The translations under genes were made by a program, and so were the position numbers. A stretch of 40,751 bases of DNA from an uncultured Flammeovirgaceae bacterium (GTDB lineage: Bacteria; Bacteroidota; Bacteroidia; Cytophagales; Cyclobacteriaceae). Within the stretch, counting starts at the first letter, position 1, and each line of letters starts with the position of its first letter. The stretch covers positions 1 through 40,751 of the forward strand of contig CAKZYJ010000343.1 of assembly GCA_937884755.1 (NCBI GenBank), written 5' to 3'. Positions 25,756-32,849 of this stretch are shown here, piece by piece. The notes beneath the pieces are model-generated. The model saw only the letters and a list, made by a program, of their open reading frames with translations, searched no databases and had not been told where the DNA came from.

Positions 25756-25790
25756 TAGTTTATAACGTAAACTAGTTTATAAATACTAAA
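25756..25790. promoter_or_regulatory. Operator-like repeat before the membrane protein/regulator operon
   Basis: TAGTTTA-TAACG-TAAACTA (25756-25774) is an inverted repeat with 7-bp arms. A third half-site in direct orientation follows (TAGTTTATAAA from 25773), 17 bp after the first. It lies 10-45 bp before the ATG at 25800, where it would cover the promoter. The operon encodes a small winged-helix regulator, so autoregulation is the simple reading. Confidence 0.5.
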
Positions 25791-25799
25791 TTCCGAACT

Positions 25800-26384
25800 A
25801 TGAAAACTAGAAAATCACCCATGACTGAAACTGAATCCTGGGAAATAATCCAGAATATGATTGCCAATGCTAAGCAAGATGTTAAAGACGATGGCTACTT
25901 TCTCTTACTCTGGGGTTGGCTGGTACTGGTAGCCAGTATCGGTCACTACCTGTTGCTTACCCTCACCGATTTCGCCCATCCCTACGCCGTATGGTCACTC
26001 ATGCTGGTGGGGATAGTAGCTACTATCTGGAAGGTAGGCAAGTATCGGAAGCAACGGGTAAAAACCTATGTGGGCACTATTATGCAAAGCCTCTGGCTAG
26101 CGGTATTTGTTGGTATTATAATTACGCTGATAGGTGCGGGCTTTGAGATCGGTTTTAGAGCGGCCTATCCAATTATTTTGATTCTGTACGGAATAGGGAT
26201 TTTTATTTCCGGAAGCCTGTTCCGCTTTACTCCCTTAATCATTGGGGCTGTCGGCACCTGGTCGCTGGCCCTGGTCGCCTTCTTTGTGCCGTTTCAAACC
26301 CAACTGCTGTTGCTGGCACTGGCTACCATGATCAGCTACATCATTCCGGGGTTCCTCCTCAAATCGCAGTACACCCATGAGTAA
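25800..26384 (+). CDS. Membrane protein co-encoded with a winged-helix regulator
   Basis: A 194-residue protein with a soluble N-terminal helix (TETESWEIIQNMIANAKQDV) and about five transmembrane helices (about 33-53, 63-77, 92-112, 118-137, 144-185). The N-terminal segment and GYFLLLWGWLVLVASI are typical of an uncharacterised Bacteroidota family usually encoded beside small transcriptional regulators. The end overlaps the regulator start by 8 bp (ATG inside CACCCATGAGTAA), suggesting translational coupling. It may act as the membrane sensor or the regulated transporter-like partner. No enzymatic motif seen. Confidence 0.75.
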   Translation: MKTRKSPMTETESWEIIQNMIANAKQDVKDDGYFLLLWGWLVLVASIGHYLLLTLTDFAHPYAVWSLMLVGIVATIWKVGKYRKQRVKTYVGTIMQSLWLAVFVGIIITLIGAGFEIGFRAAYPIILILYGIGIFISGSLFRFTPLIIGAVGTWSLALVAFFVPFQTQLLLLALATMISYIIPGFLLKSQYTHE

Positions 26385-26682
26385 TTTTGAATCACTGGAC
26401 CCGCTGCTGCACTCTCAACTTCGGCTGGCGATAGTATCGTTGCTAATTGGGGTGCAGCAGGCAGAGTTCAACTACATCAAGGAAAAAACCGGGGCCACCG
26501 CAGGTAATCTCAGTGTACAAATCAATAAGCTCAAAGACGCGGGCTACCTGGATGTGCAAAAGACGTTCAAAGACAACTACCCATTGACCATCTGCAAGAT
26601 TACCCGGCAGGGAGTAAACGCCTTTGAGACCTACGTTAGCGCCATCAAGTCCTACATTGACACTAAACCTAAAAACGCCTAA
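26377..26682 (+). CDS. Winged-helix DNA-binding transcriptional regulator
   Basis: A 101-residue single-domain winged-helix protein of the HTH_34/MarR-like group: LDPLLHSQLRLAIVSLLIG (first helix), AEFNYIKEKTGATAGNLSVQ (helix-turn-helix; the second helix with NLSVQINKL is the reader), and a wing with FKDNYPLTICKITRQG. Cytoplasmic, probably a dimer. It overlaps the membrane protein upstream by 8 bp and is followed after 2 bp by the DUF2306 gene, so all three form one operon. Its likely target is the inverted repeat at 25756. Confidence 0.85.
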   Translation: MSNFESLDPLLHSQLRLAIVSLLIGVQQAEFNYIKEKTGATAGNLSVQINKLKDAGYLDVQKTFKDNYPLTICKITRQGVNAFETYVSAIKSYIDTKPKNA

Positions 26683-26684
26683 TC

Positions 26685-27182
26685 ATGAACAATATCATTC
26701 ACGACTCGCTGGGAGCTTTCCATGTGATTGTAGCGGTGTTAGCCCTCATTAGCGGCACCATAGTACTGATTATGAAAAAGGGAAGTAAGCGCCATCAGCA
26801 GATTGGCTATTTCTACGCCTTCAACATGCTACTGGTCAACCTAACAGCTTTTGGTATCTATCATATGTGGGGCCGGTTTGGAATCTTTCATGTAGCCGCC
26901 ATAATTGGGCTAGTTACCCTGCTAACAGGCATGTTACCGAATATGCTGAAGAAGCCCCGTGGCGGTAATATCGGATTACACTTCAGTTTCATGTACTGGT
27001 CGGTGATGGGCTTGTACGCAGCCCTAGTATCCGAAACGCTTACCCGCATTCCCGAAACACCCTTTTACGGTATGCTGGGAATATCTACCTTCGGAATGAT
27101 GATGGTAGCCGCCTGGGGTTTCCGCCGCAATCAGCCCAAATGGAACCGGCAGTTTAATCGCCAGACGAAGTTAGTAAAGTAA
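26685..27182 (+). CDS. DUF2306-like integral membrane protein
   Basis: 165 residues with four to five transmembrane helices (about 10-29, 43-60, 68-86, 102-117, 130-147). The opening DSLGAFHVIVAVLALISGTI and the His-containing GSKRHQQIGYFYAFNMLLVN match the DUF2306 group, in which conserved histidines in helices could bind haem or metal. Function unestablished. Last gene of the regulator operon, starting 2 bp after the regulator stop. Confidence 0.75.
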   Translation: MNNIIHDSLGAFHVIVAVLALISGTIVLIMKKGSKRHQQIGYFYAFNMLLVNLTAFGIYHMWGRFGIFHVAAIIGLVTLLTGMLPNMLKKPRGGNIGLHFSFMYWSVMGLYAALVSETLTRIPETPFYGMLGISTFGMMMVAAWGFRRNQPKWNRQFNRQTKLVK

Positions 27183-27185
27183 TTA

Positions 27186-27225
27186 GTGTTTTTGTGTAAC
27201 GGTTTTGTAGTGTTAAGGTGTTCGG
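27186..27225 (+). repeat. 8-nt-register intergenic repeat, copy B
   Basis: Five consecutive 8-nt units, each beginning GTGT or GTTT: GTGTTTTT, GTGTAACG, GTTTTGTA, GTGTTAAG, GTGTTCGG. The register holds without a slip over 40 bp. It starts 3 bp after the DUF2306 stop codon. Confidence 0.6.
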
Positions 27226-27315
27226 GTCAGATGAGATGGAAAGAAATGTAAATGGAAAAGCTTTAGGAGCATCTATCACTAAGAGGAAACCAACTTAACA
27301 TCAAAAATTCCCTAC

Positions 27316-27347
27316 TACAACAATTGAACACTCTAACATCATAACAC
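27316..27347 (-). repeat. 8-nt-register intergenic repeat, copy C
   Basis: Minus-strand units GTGTTATG, ATGTTAGA, GTGTTCAA, TTGTTGTA in perfect 8-nt register. It ends 12 bp before the TMEM175 start. It is inverted relative to copy B, so the two could pair as arms of a long hairpin around about 90 bp. Confidence 0.55.
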
Positions 27348-27359
27348 TCATTCCAGCTC

Positions 27360-28220
27360 ATGAATATCCGCCAAAACCTGAAGCAGCAAAAAATTGATCA
27401 GTCCAATATTTATGTCCATCGGGGGGAAGGATCTTCGCGATTAGAACAGCTTAGCGACGGAGTATTTGCCCTGGCCATTACGCTACTGCTTATCTCCTCC
27501 GAAATTCCGAGAACCAGCGAGGAACTAATCAGCTTTACCGGGGATATTCTGGCTTTTGCTGCCAGCACGGTCGTACTAATTCTCATCTGGTATCAGCATT
27601 ATCTGTACTTCCTGCGTTTTGGCCTGAAAGATAAGCGTACTGTAGTACTGAATACTTTTCTGTTGCTGGTAGTGCTGTTCTACGTGTACCCACTCAAGTT
27701 TGTCGTCAGCTTTATGCTACGCTACTTAGGCTATATGCTGTTGTTGCTCTTCGGGATAGACTTTGATCAGGAAGCCTTCTATACGCTGGTTACTTCGGTA
27801 GTGAGTTGGGATGCGCTGCCCACTACGATGTTGATTTATAGTGCAGGTTATTTTTCGCTAATGCTGGCCTTTGCCTTACTCTACCGCCATGCCAACTGCC
27901 AACAAGAGGCACTGTCCCTGAGCGATATGGAGTGCTGGAAATCAGCCAAAACCATGTATCAGTACTTTATTCAGAGCGGCGTTGCCTTGCTGTCTATTAT
28001 TATCTCCGGCATAGCTGAGTTATTCGGTCCGCCCTGGCTAGCCATTGTTGGCGGATTTATTTACTTTCTGGTAGGACCAGCAGTGTATATGCTGGAACGA
28101 AGATTCGAGAAAAAGGAACCACCAAAACTAGAAACAGTGGAGGTAACTGTTAATATTGATTCTAGCGTTACAAAATCAGGAAAAAGCCTAAGCAGCCCTT
28201 CCTTGGGTTCTGAGGGTTAG
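27360..28220 (+). CDS. TMEM175 (DUF1211) family potassium channel
   Basis: A 286-residue membrane protein of the DUF1211/TMEM175 family, which in bacteria forms tetrameric potassium-leak channels. The signature in helix 1, SRLEQLSDGVFALAITLLLI, is clear (family motif RxxxFSDGVFAIAxTLL). About six hydrophobic segments follow (63-80, 90-125, 150-172, 200-217, 221-237). The C-terminal tail is charged and Lys/Ser-rich. No signal peptide. The gene is in its own unit; the two 8-nt-register repeats occupy most of its upstream gap. A single six-helix repeat per subunit is usual for the bacterial form. Confidence 0.9.
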   Translation: MNIRQNLKQQKIDQSNIYVHRGEGSSRLEQLSDGVFALAITLLLISSEIPRTSEELISFTGDILAFAASTVVLILIWYQHYLYFLRFGLKDKRTVVLNTFLLLVVLFYVYPLKFVVSFMLRYLGYMLLLLFGIDFDQEAFYTLVTSVVSWDALPTTMLIYSAGYFSLMLAFALLYRHANCQQEALSLSDMECWKSAKTMYQYFIQSGVALLSIIISGIAELFGPPWLAIVGGFIYFLVGPAVYMLERRFEKKEPPKLETVEVTVNIDSSVTKSGKSLSSPSLGSEG

Positions 28221-28226
28221 CGGCTG

Positions 28227-28424
28227 CTACCAACGTCGGCGATAAGCAGTAGTATGACGATCAAACAGGCGGCGGAATTTACCGGTCTCCATTCCGGAGA
28301 ACGGGGTGGTATTTCGTTGCATGCCTAGTTTGGCGTTTAGTCGTAATGTTGTTTCTGAATAAGGAATTGAAGCGAATTCAGTGTCAATAAATAAACTGTT
28401 GGGGGTGTGAACTTGCGTTGTCAT
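28227..28424 (-). CDS. Possible 65-residue small protein
   Basis: The frame starts at ATG 28424 after a leader rich in A and T, as genes here usually have, and ends 6 bp from the convergent TMEM175 stop. The peptide has a plausible composition: polar N-terminus with LFIDTEFASIPYSETTLRL, then KLGMQRNTTPFSGMETGKFR and a strongly basic end (FDRHTTAYRRRW). No membrane segment or signal peptide. No family recognised. Its position and codon use look gene-like, but no TAnnTTTG promoter is visible. Confidence 0.45.
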   Translation of the reverse strand: MTTQVHTPNSLFIDTEFASIPYSETTLRLNAKLGMQRNTTPFSGMETGKFRRLFDRHTTAYRRRW

Positions 28425-28815
28425 GATTATTTAAATTTTTGGGTAAATGTGGCCGGCAATCCGGGTGTTTATTAATGAATACACTAAGTATATTTCAACT
28501 GCTGTGCCAACTGTAAAAAACGGCCTAAAATAGCTAGAAACGCACTTTTTAGTCAAACGACATGCCCGTTATCGGACAGTCTACGTGCACTCCTGAACAA
28601 AAGTGTTATGGGGTTAGCGTGTTCTAGTGTCAGAGTATCCTATCATTCACTACACTAGACTTTATTACAGTTGGTTGAGTAAATCAAACACCCTGCGCTA
28701 GGCTCCTTGCCCTCCGCCAATTGTTTATTTTCCCTAATCATTAGCATCTTAACCCAGGTTTACTTTCTTTAGAAATGATTTTTTAATTCTCTCATTTCAA
28801 CATTCAACCATTCAT
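28425..28815. other. Gene-free stretch before the glutamine-synthetase-like gene
   Basis: 391 bp without a supported ORF. It holds the 8-nt-register repeat at 28603-28642 and AT-rich sequence before the ligase start. No exact TAnnTTTG box or terminator hairpin with a T-run was found. Confidence 0.5.
28603..28642 (+). repeat. 8-nt-register intergenic repeat, copy D
   Basis: Units GTGTTATG, GGGTTAGC, GTGTTCTA, GTGTCAGA, GTATCCTA in unbroken 8-nt register. The unit order resembles copies A and C: a TATG unit, a TTAG unit, then a TTC unit. Confidence 0.55.
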
Positions 28816-28818
28816 TTG

Positions 28819-30177
28819 ATGACGCAGGAAGAAATTAAGCAGGTGGTCAACGATCATCCGGCTCACAAAGTAAAGCTGGCTATTACCGATATCGATGGTA
28901 TTTTACGGGGTAAGGTGGTGCATAAAGATAAGTTTATATCTATTGTAGACGGAGGCTTTGGCTTCTGCAATGTGGTGTTTGGTTGGGATGCCGTAGATAC
29001 CGCTTACGACAACGCTCAGTACACCGGTTGGCATACCGGCTACCCCGACGCCGATGCTCAACTGGACTTCATCACTTTCCGTCAGATTCCCTGGGAAGAT
29101 AATCTGCCGTTTCTGCTGGGTGATTTTGGGGGAGAAGCCGGAAAGAGCCTGGCAGTATGTCCGCGCAGTTTGCTTAAAAAGATAAAGCAACAGGCCGTAG
29201 ATGCCGGTTACGCTCCCATGTTCTCTCAGGAGTTTGAGTGGTTCAATTTTGCCGAGACCCCCGAAACCCTGGAGGAAAAATCATTTACTAATATCGAACC
29301 CCTCACACCTGGTATGTTCGGCTATTCTATGCTGCGCAGCTCGTTAAATAGTCCGTTCTTTAACGACTTGTTTGACCTGATGCTGCAGTTTGATGTGCCG
29401 CTGGAAGGGCTACATACCGAAACCGGCCCCGGAGTATACGAAGCGGCTATTCTCTACGCCGATATTCTAGAAGCCGCTGATCGGGCAGTATTGTTTAAAA
29501 CCGGGGTGAAGGCGATTGCCTACCAGCACGGCATTATGGCCAGCTTTATGGCCCGCTGGAATCGCGAGCTACCCGGCTGTAGCGGCCACATCCATCAAAG
29601 CCTGTGGGATAGCGAGCAGCAAACTAACCTCTTCTTTGATGATTCTGATGAAAATGCTATGTCACCGCAGTTCCAGAGCTACGTAGCCGGACAGTTACAT
29701 TGCCTGCCTCACATTCTGCCGATGTACGCCCCCACCATCAACAGCTACAAGCGGTTGGTGGAAGGCGCCTGGGCTCCTACCACCCTCACCTGGGGACTGG
29801 ATAACCGCACCACTGCCCTACGGGCACTAACCGGCGGAAAGAAGTCTACCCGGCTGGAAACCCGTGTGCCGGGTTCAGATGCTAACCCATATTTGGCAAT
29901 GGCAGCGGCTCTCGCTAGTGGGCTGTACGGTATTAAAAATAATTTGAAGTTAGATCAACCTAAAACAGTGGCGAATGGCTACGAAGACGAGCAGTACGGG
30001 GTGCTACCCCGCAATTTATGGGAGGCATCTCAGGCAATGAAAGGTTCTGACATAGCTACTGAACTCTTCGGAGCGGATTTCGTCGATCACTTCGTGCGTA
30101 CCCGCGAGTGGGAGTGGCGCCAATACTCCCAAGCCGTCACCGACTGGGAGATAAAGCGCTACTTTGAAGTGATATAA
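28819..30177 (+). CDS. Glutamine-synthetase-like gamma-glutamyl amine ligase
   Basis: A 452-residue protein of the glutamine synthetase superfamily, nearer to PuuA-type gamma-glutamyl-amine ligases than to biosynthetic GlnA: no adenylylation-tyrosine loop, and no nitrogen-regulation genes nearby. Catalytic landmarks are FEWFNF (first metal Glu), GLHTETGPGVYEAAILYADI, CSGHIHQSLWD (ATP/metal His), APTINSYKRLVEGAWAPTTL (glutamate binding) and STRLETRVPGSDANPYLAMA. It should join glutamate to an amine using ATP. The TTG at 28816 sits just before ATG 28819, which is used. The alcohol dehydrogenase and C26 hydrolase that follow after the toxin-antitoxin pair fit a gamma-glutamylation pathway. Substrate unknown. 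Confidence 0.9.
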   Translation: MTQEEIKQVVNDHPAHKVKLAITDIDGILRGKVVHKDKFISIVDGGFGFCNVVFGWDAVDTAYDNAQYTGWHTGYPDADAQLDFITFRQIPWEDNLPFLLGDFGGEAGKSLAVCPRSLLKKIKQQAVDAGYAPMFSQEFEWFNFAETPETLEEKSFTNIEPLTPGMFGYSMLRSSLNSPFFNDLFDLMLQFDVPLEGLHTETGPGVYEAAILYADILEAADRAVLFKTGVKAIAYQHGIMASFMARWNRELPGCSGHIHQSLWDSEQQTNLFFDDSDENAMSPQFQSYVAGQLHCLPHILPMYAPTINSYKRLVEGAWAPTTLTWGLDNRTTALRALTGGKKSTRLETRVPGSDANPYLAMAAALASGLYGIKNNLKLDQPKTVANGYEDEQYGVLPRNLWEASQAMKGSDIATELFGADFVDHFVRTREWEWRQYSQAVTDWEIKRYFEVI

Positions 30178-30235
30178 TTTGTAGTTAGTATACTAGCAGA
30201 TCACCTCCGGGTGTACTTTATCCGTATATTTCGTT

Positions 30236-30559
30236 ATGAAATTATTACAAGCACACATTGATAAACTTCGTGATCTTTGTAAAAAGCACTACGTTAGTGA
30301 GTTGTATGCATTCGGATCAGTAGTAAAAGATGGTTTGTCTTCAGAGAGTGATATCGATTTTTTAGTCAGGTTTTCTGATGTGAATCCTCTAGAGTACTTC
30401 GATAATTATATGGATTTTAAAGAAACCCTAGAACATTTATTCTCCAGAAAGGTAGATTTAGTAGAGGCTCAAACGCTGAAAAACCCTATACTTAAGCGTT
30501 CGATTGACCGTAATAAGGTGTTAATATATGGACGAAAGGATACTAAAGTGGCTGTATGA
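30236..30559 (+). CDS. mntA: MntA-like minimal nucleotidyltransferase antitoxin
   Basis: 107 residues, a stand-alone nucleotidyltransferase domain with the motif ELYAFGSVVKDGLSSESDID, i.e. GS followed by a DxD metal pair (DID). Characterised MntA antitoxins transfer AMP groups from ATP to a tyrosine of the HepT toxin, silencing it. The gene overlaps the HepT-like gene by 32 bp, the usual arrangement. Codon use and base composition are more AT-rich than the metabolic genes on either side, which fits acquisition. Its own start ATG 30236 follows TATATTTC, a near miss to a -7 box. Confidence 0.85.
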   Translation: MKLLQAHIDKLRDLCKKHYVSELYAFGSVVKDGLSSESDIDFLVRFSDVNPLEYFDNYMDFKETLEHLFSRKVDLVEAQTLKNPILKRSIDRNKVLIYGRKDTKVAV

Positions 30560-30872
30560 TATTAGAGCTGCTATTCTTGAGATAGAGAGCTACTTTGAAG
30601 ATATTCCCAAAGACTTTAATCAGTATGAGTCAAATATTCTTCTGAAGAGGGCGGTTGAACGAGATTTGGAAATAATTGGAGAAGCAGTCAATAGAATAAT
30701 TCAACGTGATCCTTCATTTCCAATTTCAGACGCAAAACGAATTGTAGGATTAAGAAATCAAATAATTCATTCATATGATAATCTCTCTGATGAGAACATT
30801 TGGGCGATTATTAACAAACACGTTCCTGTTTTAAAAGAAGAAGTAAATCGACTCATCGAGGAAAACAACTAA
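30528..30872 (+). CDS. hepT: HepT-like ribonuclease toxin (DUF86)
   Basis: A 114-residue all-helical HEPN protein. The HEPN catalytic motif RNQIIHSY fits Rx4HxY exactly; in studied pairs Arg and His cut RNA and the Tyr is the site of AMP modification by MntA. Upstream, KRAVERDLEIIGEAVNRI is the conserved helix of the DUF86 family. The start ATG at 30528 lies inside the antitoxin gene in another frame. The catalytic motif is intact, so the toxin is probably active. The pair splits a metabolic gene set, sitting between the ligase and the alcohol dehydrogenase. Confidence 0.88.
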   Translation: MDERILKWLYDIRAAILEIESYFEDIPKDFNQYESNILLKRAVERDLEIIGEAVNRIIQRDPSFPISDAKRIVGLRNQIIHSYDNLSDENIWAIINKHVPVLKEEVNRLIEENN

Positions 30873-30915
30873 ACTCACCTACTGTATACTATTCATTGCA
30901 CACTGCTAATTATTT

Positions 30916-32052
30916 ATGATTCATCAATTTAATTTTCCTACCATCGTTCGCTTCGGCGAAGGAGCCGTTCAGGAACTTGCTAGTTACCTAAAAAGCCAGG
31001 GAAGCCAACGCCCGCTGCTGATTACCGACGGAGTAGTAGCAAAACTGGTCTTTTTTGAGAAGATAATGGACGACCTGCGGCAACAAGGCTTATCGCCCGA
31101 ACTGTTCTGCGATATTTCTAAAAATCCGGTAAAGTCGGATGTGCTCAAGGGAAATGAAGCCTACCACCAACACGGTAGCGACGCGATTGTCGGCTTGGGC
31201 GGCGGAGCGGCCATGGATGTAGCCCGAGCCGTAGCCCTTAGCATCAATAACACACGGGATTTGCTGGAGTACGACGAACTCATCGGCGGCGACCAGTACA
31301 TTACCGAACCGGTACCGCTGTTTGTGACCATTCCCACTACGGCGGGCACCGGTAGCGAGGTAGGCCGTAGTGCAATTATCTCCGACGACGTCACCCGCAA
31401 AAAGCATATCCTTTTTCATCCCACGCTCTTGGCGCAAATAGTGTTTGCTGACCCCGAACTCACCTACGAACTACCCCCGGCAGTAACCGCCGCTACCGGC
31501 ATGGATGCTCTCACCCATAACATGGAAGCCTACCTGGCAAAAAACTATCACCCTATGGCCGATGGTATTGCCCTAGAAGGTATTCGGATGATCGCCCGTT
31601 CATTGGAAAAGGCGGTGAACCAGTCTGATGTAGAAGCGCGGCGGGAGATGCTGCTCGCTTCACTAATGGGAGCGGTAGCTTTTCAGAAGGGATTGGGAGT
31701 GGTCCACTCCATGGCCCATCCATTGTCGGCCCTGCTGGATATGCATCACGGACTGGCTAACGCTATCTGTATCCCCTACGGCCTGCGGTTTAATATTGAT
31801 GGCTTTGAAGACCGCTTTGCTGTAATGGCGCAGGCCATAGGGTTGACTAACCATAGTGGAGAGGCAGTTATTCAGGCCTTGCTCAATCTGAACCAGAAAA
31901 TCGGTTTACCTACGCGCTTGAGCGAGCAAGGAGTGCGCGAAGAACATATTGACGAATTAGCGACGCTGGCTTCCGAAGACTTTGCCCACCCCAACAATCC
32001 TAAACCGGTAAGCCGGGAAGATTTTATGCAACTGTACACTGCGGCACTATGA
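30916..32052 (+). CDS. Iron-containing alcohol dehydrogenase
   Basis: A 378-residue group-III dehydrogenase (FucO/1,2-propanediol type). The NAD-binding segment is DAIVGLGGGAAMDVARAVAL, followed by FVTIPTTAGTGSEVGRSAII. Metal ligands appear intact: Asp197 and His201 in ATGMDALTHNMEAY, His264 in GVVHSMAHPLSALL (with His267 nearby), and His278 in DMHHGLANAI, the spacing known for this family. It should interconvert an alcohol and an aldehyde with NAD(H). Its stop overlaps the next start by 4 bp (ATGA), so it is tightly coupled to the C26 hydrolase gene. Context suggests the substrate is a gamma-glutamylated amino alcohol; this is inference. Confidence 0.92.
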   Translation: MIHQFNFPTIVRFGEGAVQELASYLKSQGSQRPLLITDGVVAKLVFFEKIMDDLRQQGLSPELFCDISKNPVKSDVLKGNEAYHQHGSDAIVGLGGGAAMDVARAVALSINNTRDLLEYDELIGGDQYITEPVPLFVTIPTTAGTGSEVGRSAIISDDVTRKKHILFHPTLLAQIVFADPELTYELPPAVTAATGMDALTHNMEAYLAKNYHPMADGIALEGIRMIARSLEKAVNQSDVEARREMLLASLMGAVAFQKGLGVVHSMAHPLSALLDMHHGLANAICIPYGLRFNIDGFEDRFAVMAQAIGLTNHSGEAVIQALLNLNQKIGLPTRLSEQGVREEHIDELATLASEDFAHPNNPKPVSREDFMQLYTAAL

Positions 32053-32801
32053 TTAAAATCGGAGTATCGGCTTGTATTATGTACCCTGATTCAGAACGGG
32101 CGTACTTCTCGGCTAAGCACCTCTGCTACCTGGAACGGGATATGGCCCGCTACCTGCACCGGCCCGATGTGCTACCGGTACTAATTCCGGACTTGGGGGA
32201 AGATAAACTGCACGAATTGCTGGCCCAGATGGACGGCTTTGTGTTTCAGGGTGGTTCCGATCTGGCTCCCGAAACCTACGGCGAAAAACCCATTGGCCCC
32301 TGGCTGGGCGACCCGCTGCGCGATGAATACGAACTGCACGTTTTAGATTACGCCATCAAGAATAATAAACCAGTATTTGGCATTTGCCGGGGCTTCCAAA
32401 TCATGAACGCCTACTTCGGCGGAACCCTCTACCAGGATATTGCCACCCAACGGCCCGAATTAGAACAGCATCGGGATGCGGCTCTGTACGATCAGCTAAA
32501 CCATCCGATTGTTTTAGATGAAGGAAAACTACTAGCCCGATTGCACGATGAAGAAATAAACCGCACTGTCAATTCGGTACACCATCAAGCCATCAAGGAG
32601 GTGGGAAGTAACCTAGAAGTGCTAGCCACCTCCCCCGACGGACTAGTGGAAGCTTTTCTGTGGAAGCAGACCGAAGAAGGCAAAGTAATTGGCGTCCAAT
32701 GGCGCGCCGAATTCTTCGCTAATTCTCAAATTCCGTTAATGGATGCTGAAAAGGTTTATACGCACTTTTTGAGTTTTTGTGCCGATAAGTCCATGTTTTA
32801 A
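32049..32801 (+). CDS. Gamma-glutamyl amidohydrolase (peptidase C26, PuuD-like), altered catalytic His
   Basis: A 250-residue class-I glutamine-amidotransferase-like hydrolase. The nucleophile elbow is intact (KPVFGICRGFQIMNAYFGGT, Cys113), as are VNSVHHQAIKEV and the substrate loop FVFQGGSDLAPETYGE. In PuuD and relatives the triad His-Glu lies in QWHPE; here it reads GVQWRAEFF, so Arg219 (codon CGC at 32703-32705) replaces the His while Glu221 is kept. Activity may therefore be lost, altered, or rescued by another His. Known members release glutamate from gamma-glutamyl amines at the end of the putrescine route. Starts within the alcohol dehydrogenase stop (ATGA). Confidence 0.87.
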   Translation: MIKIGVSACIMYPDSERAYFSAKHLCYLERDMARYLHRPDVLPVLIPDLGEDKLHELLAQMDGFVFQGGSDLAPETYGEKPIGPWLGDPLRDEYELHVLDYAIKNNKPVFGICRGFQIMNAYFGGTLYQDIATQRPELEQHRDAALYDQLNHPIVLDEGKLLARLHDEEINRTVNSVHHQAIKEVGSNLEVLATSPDGLVEAFLWKQTEEGKVIGVQWRAEFFANSQIPLMDAEKVYTHFLSFCADKSMF

Positions 32802-32849
32802 TAGACTACACAAGCTCCAGTAAACATCTAGTTTCTATCTTTCTGAAGG

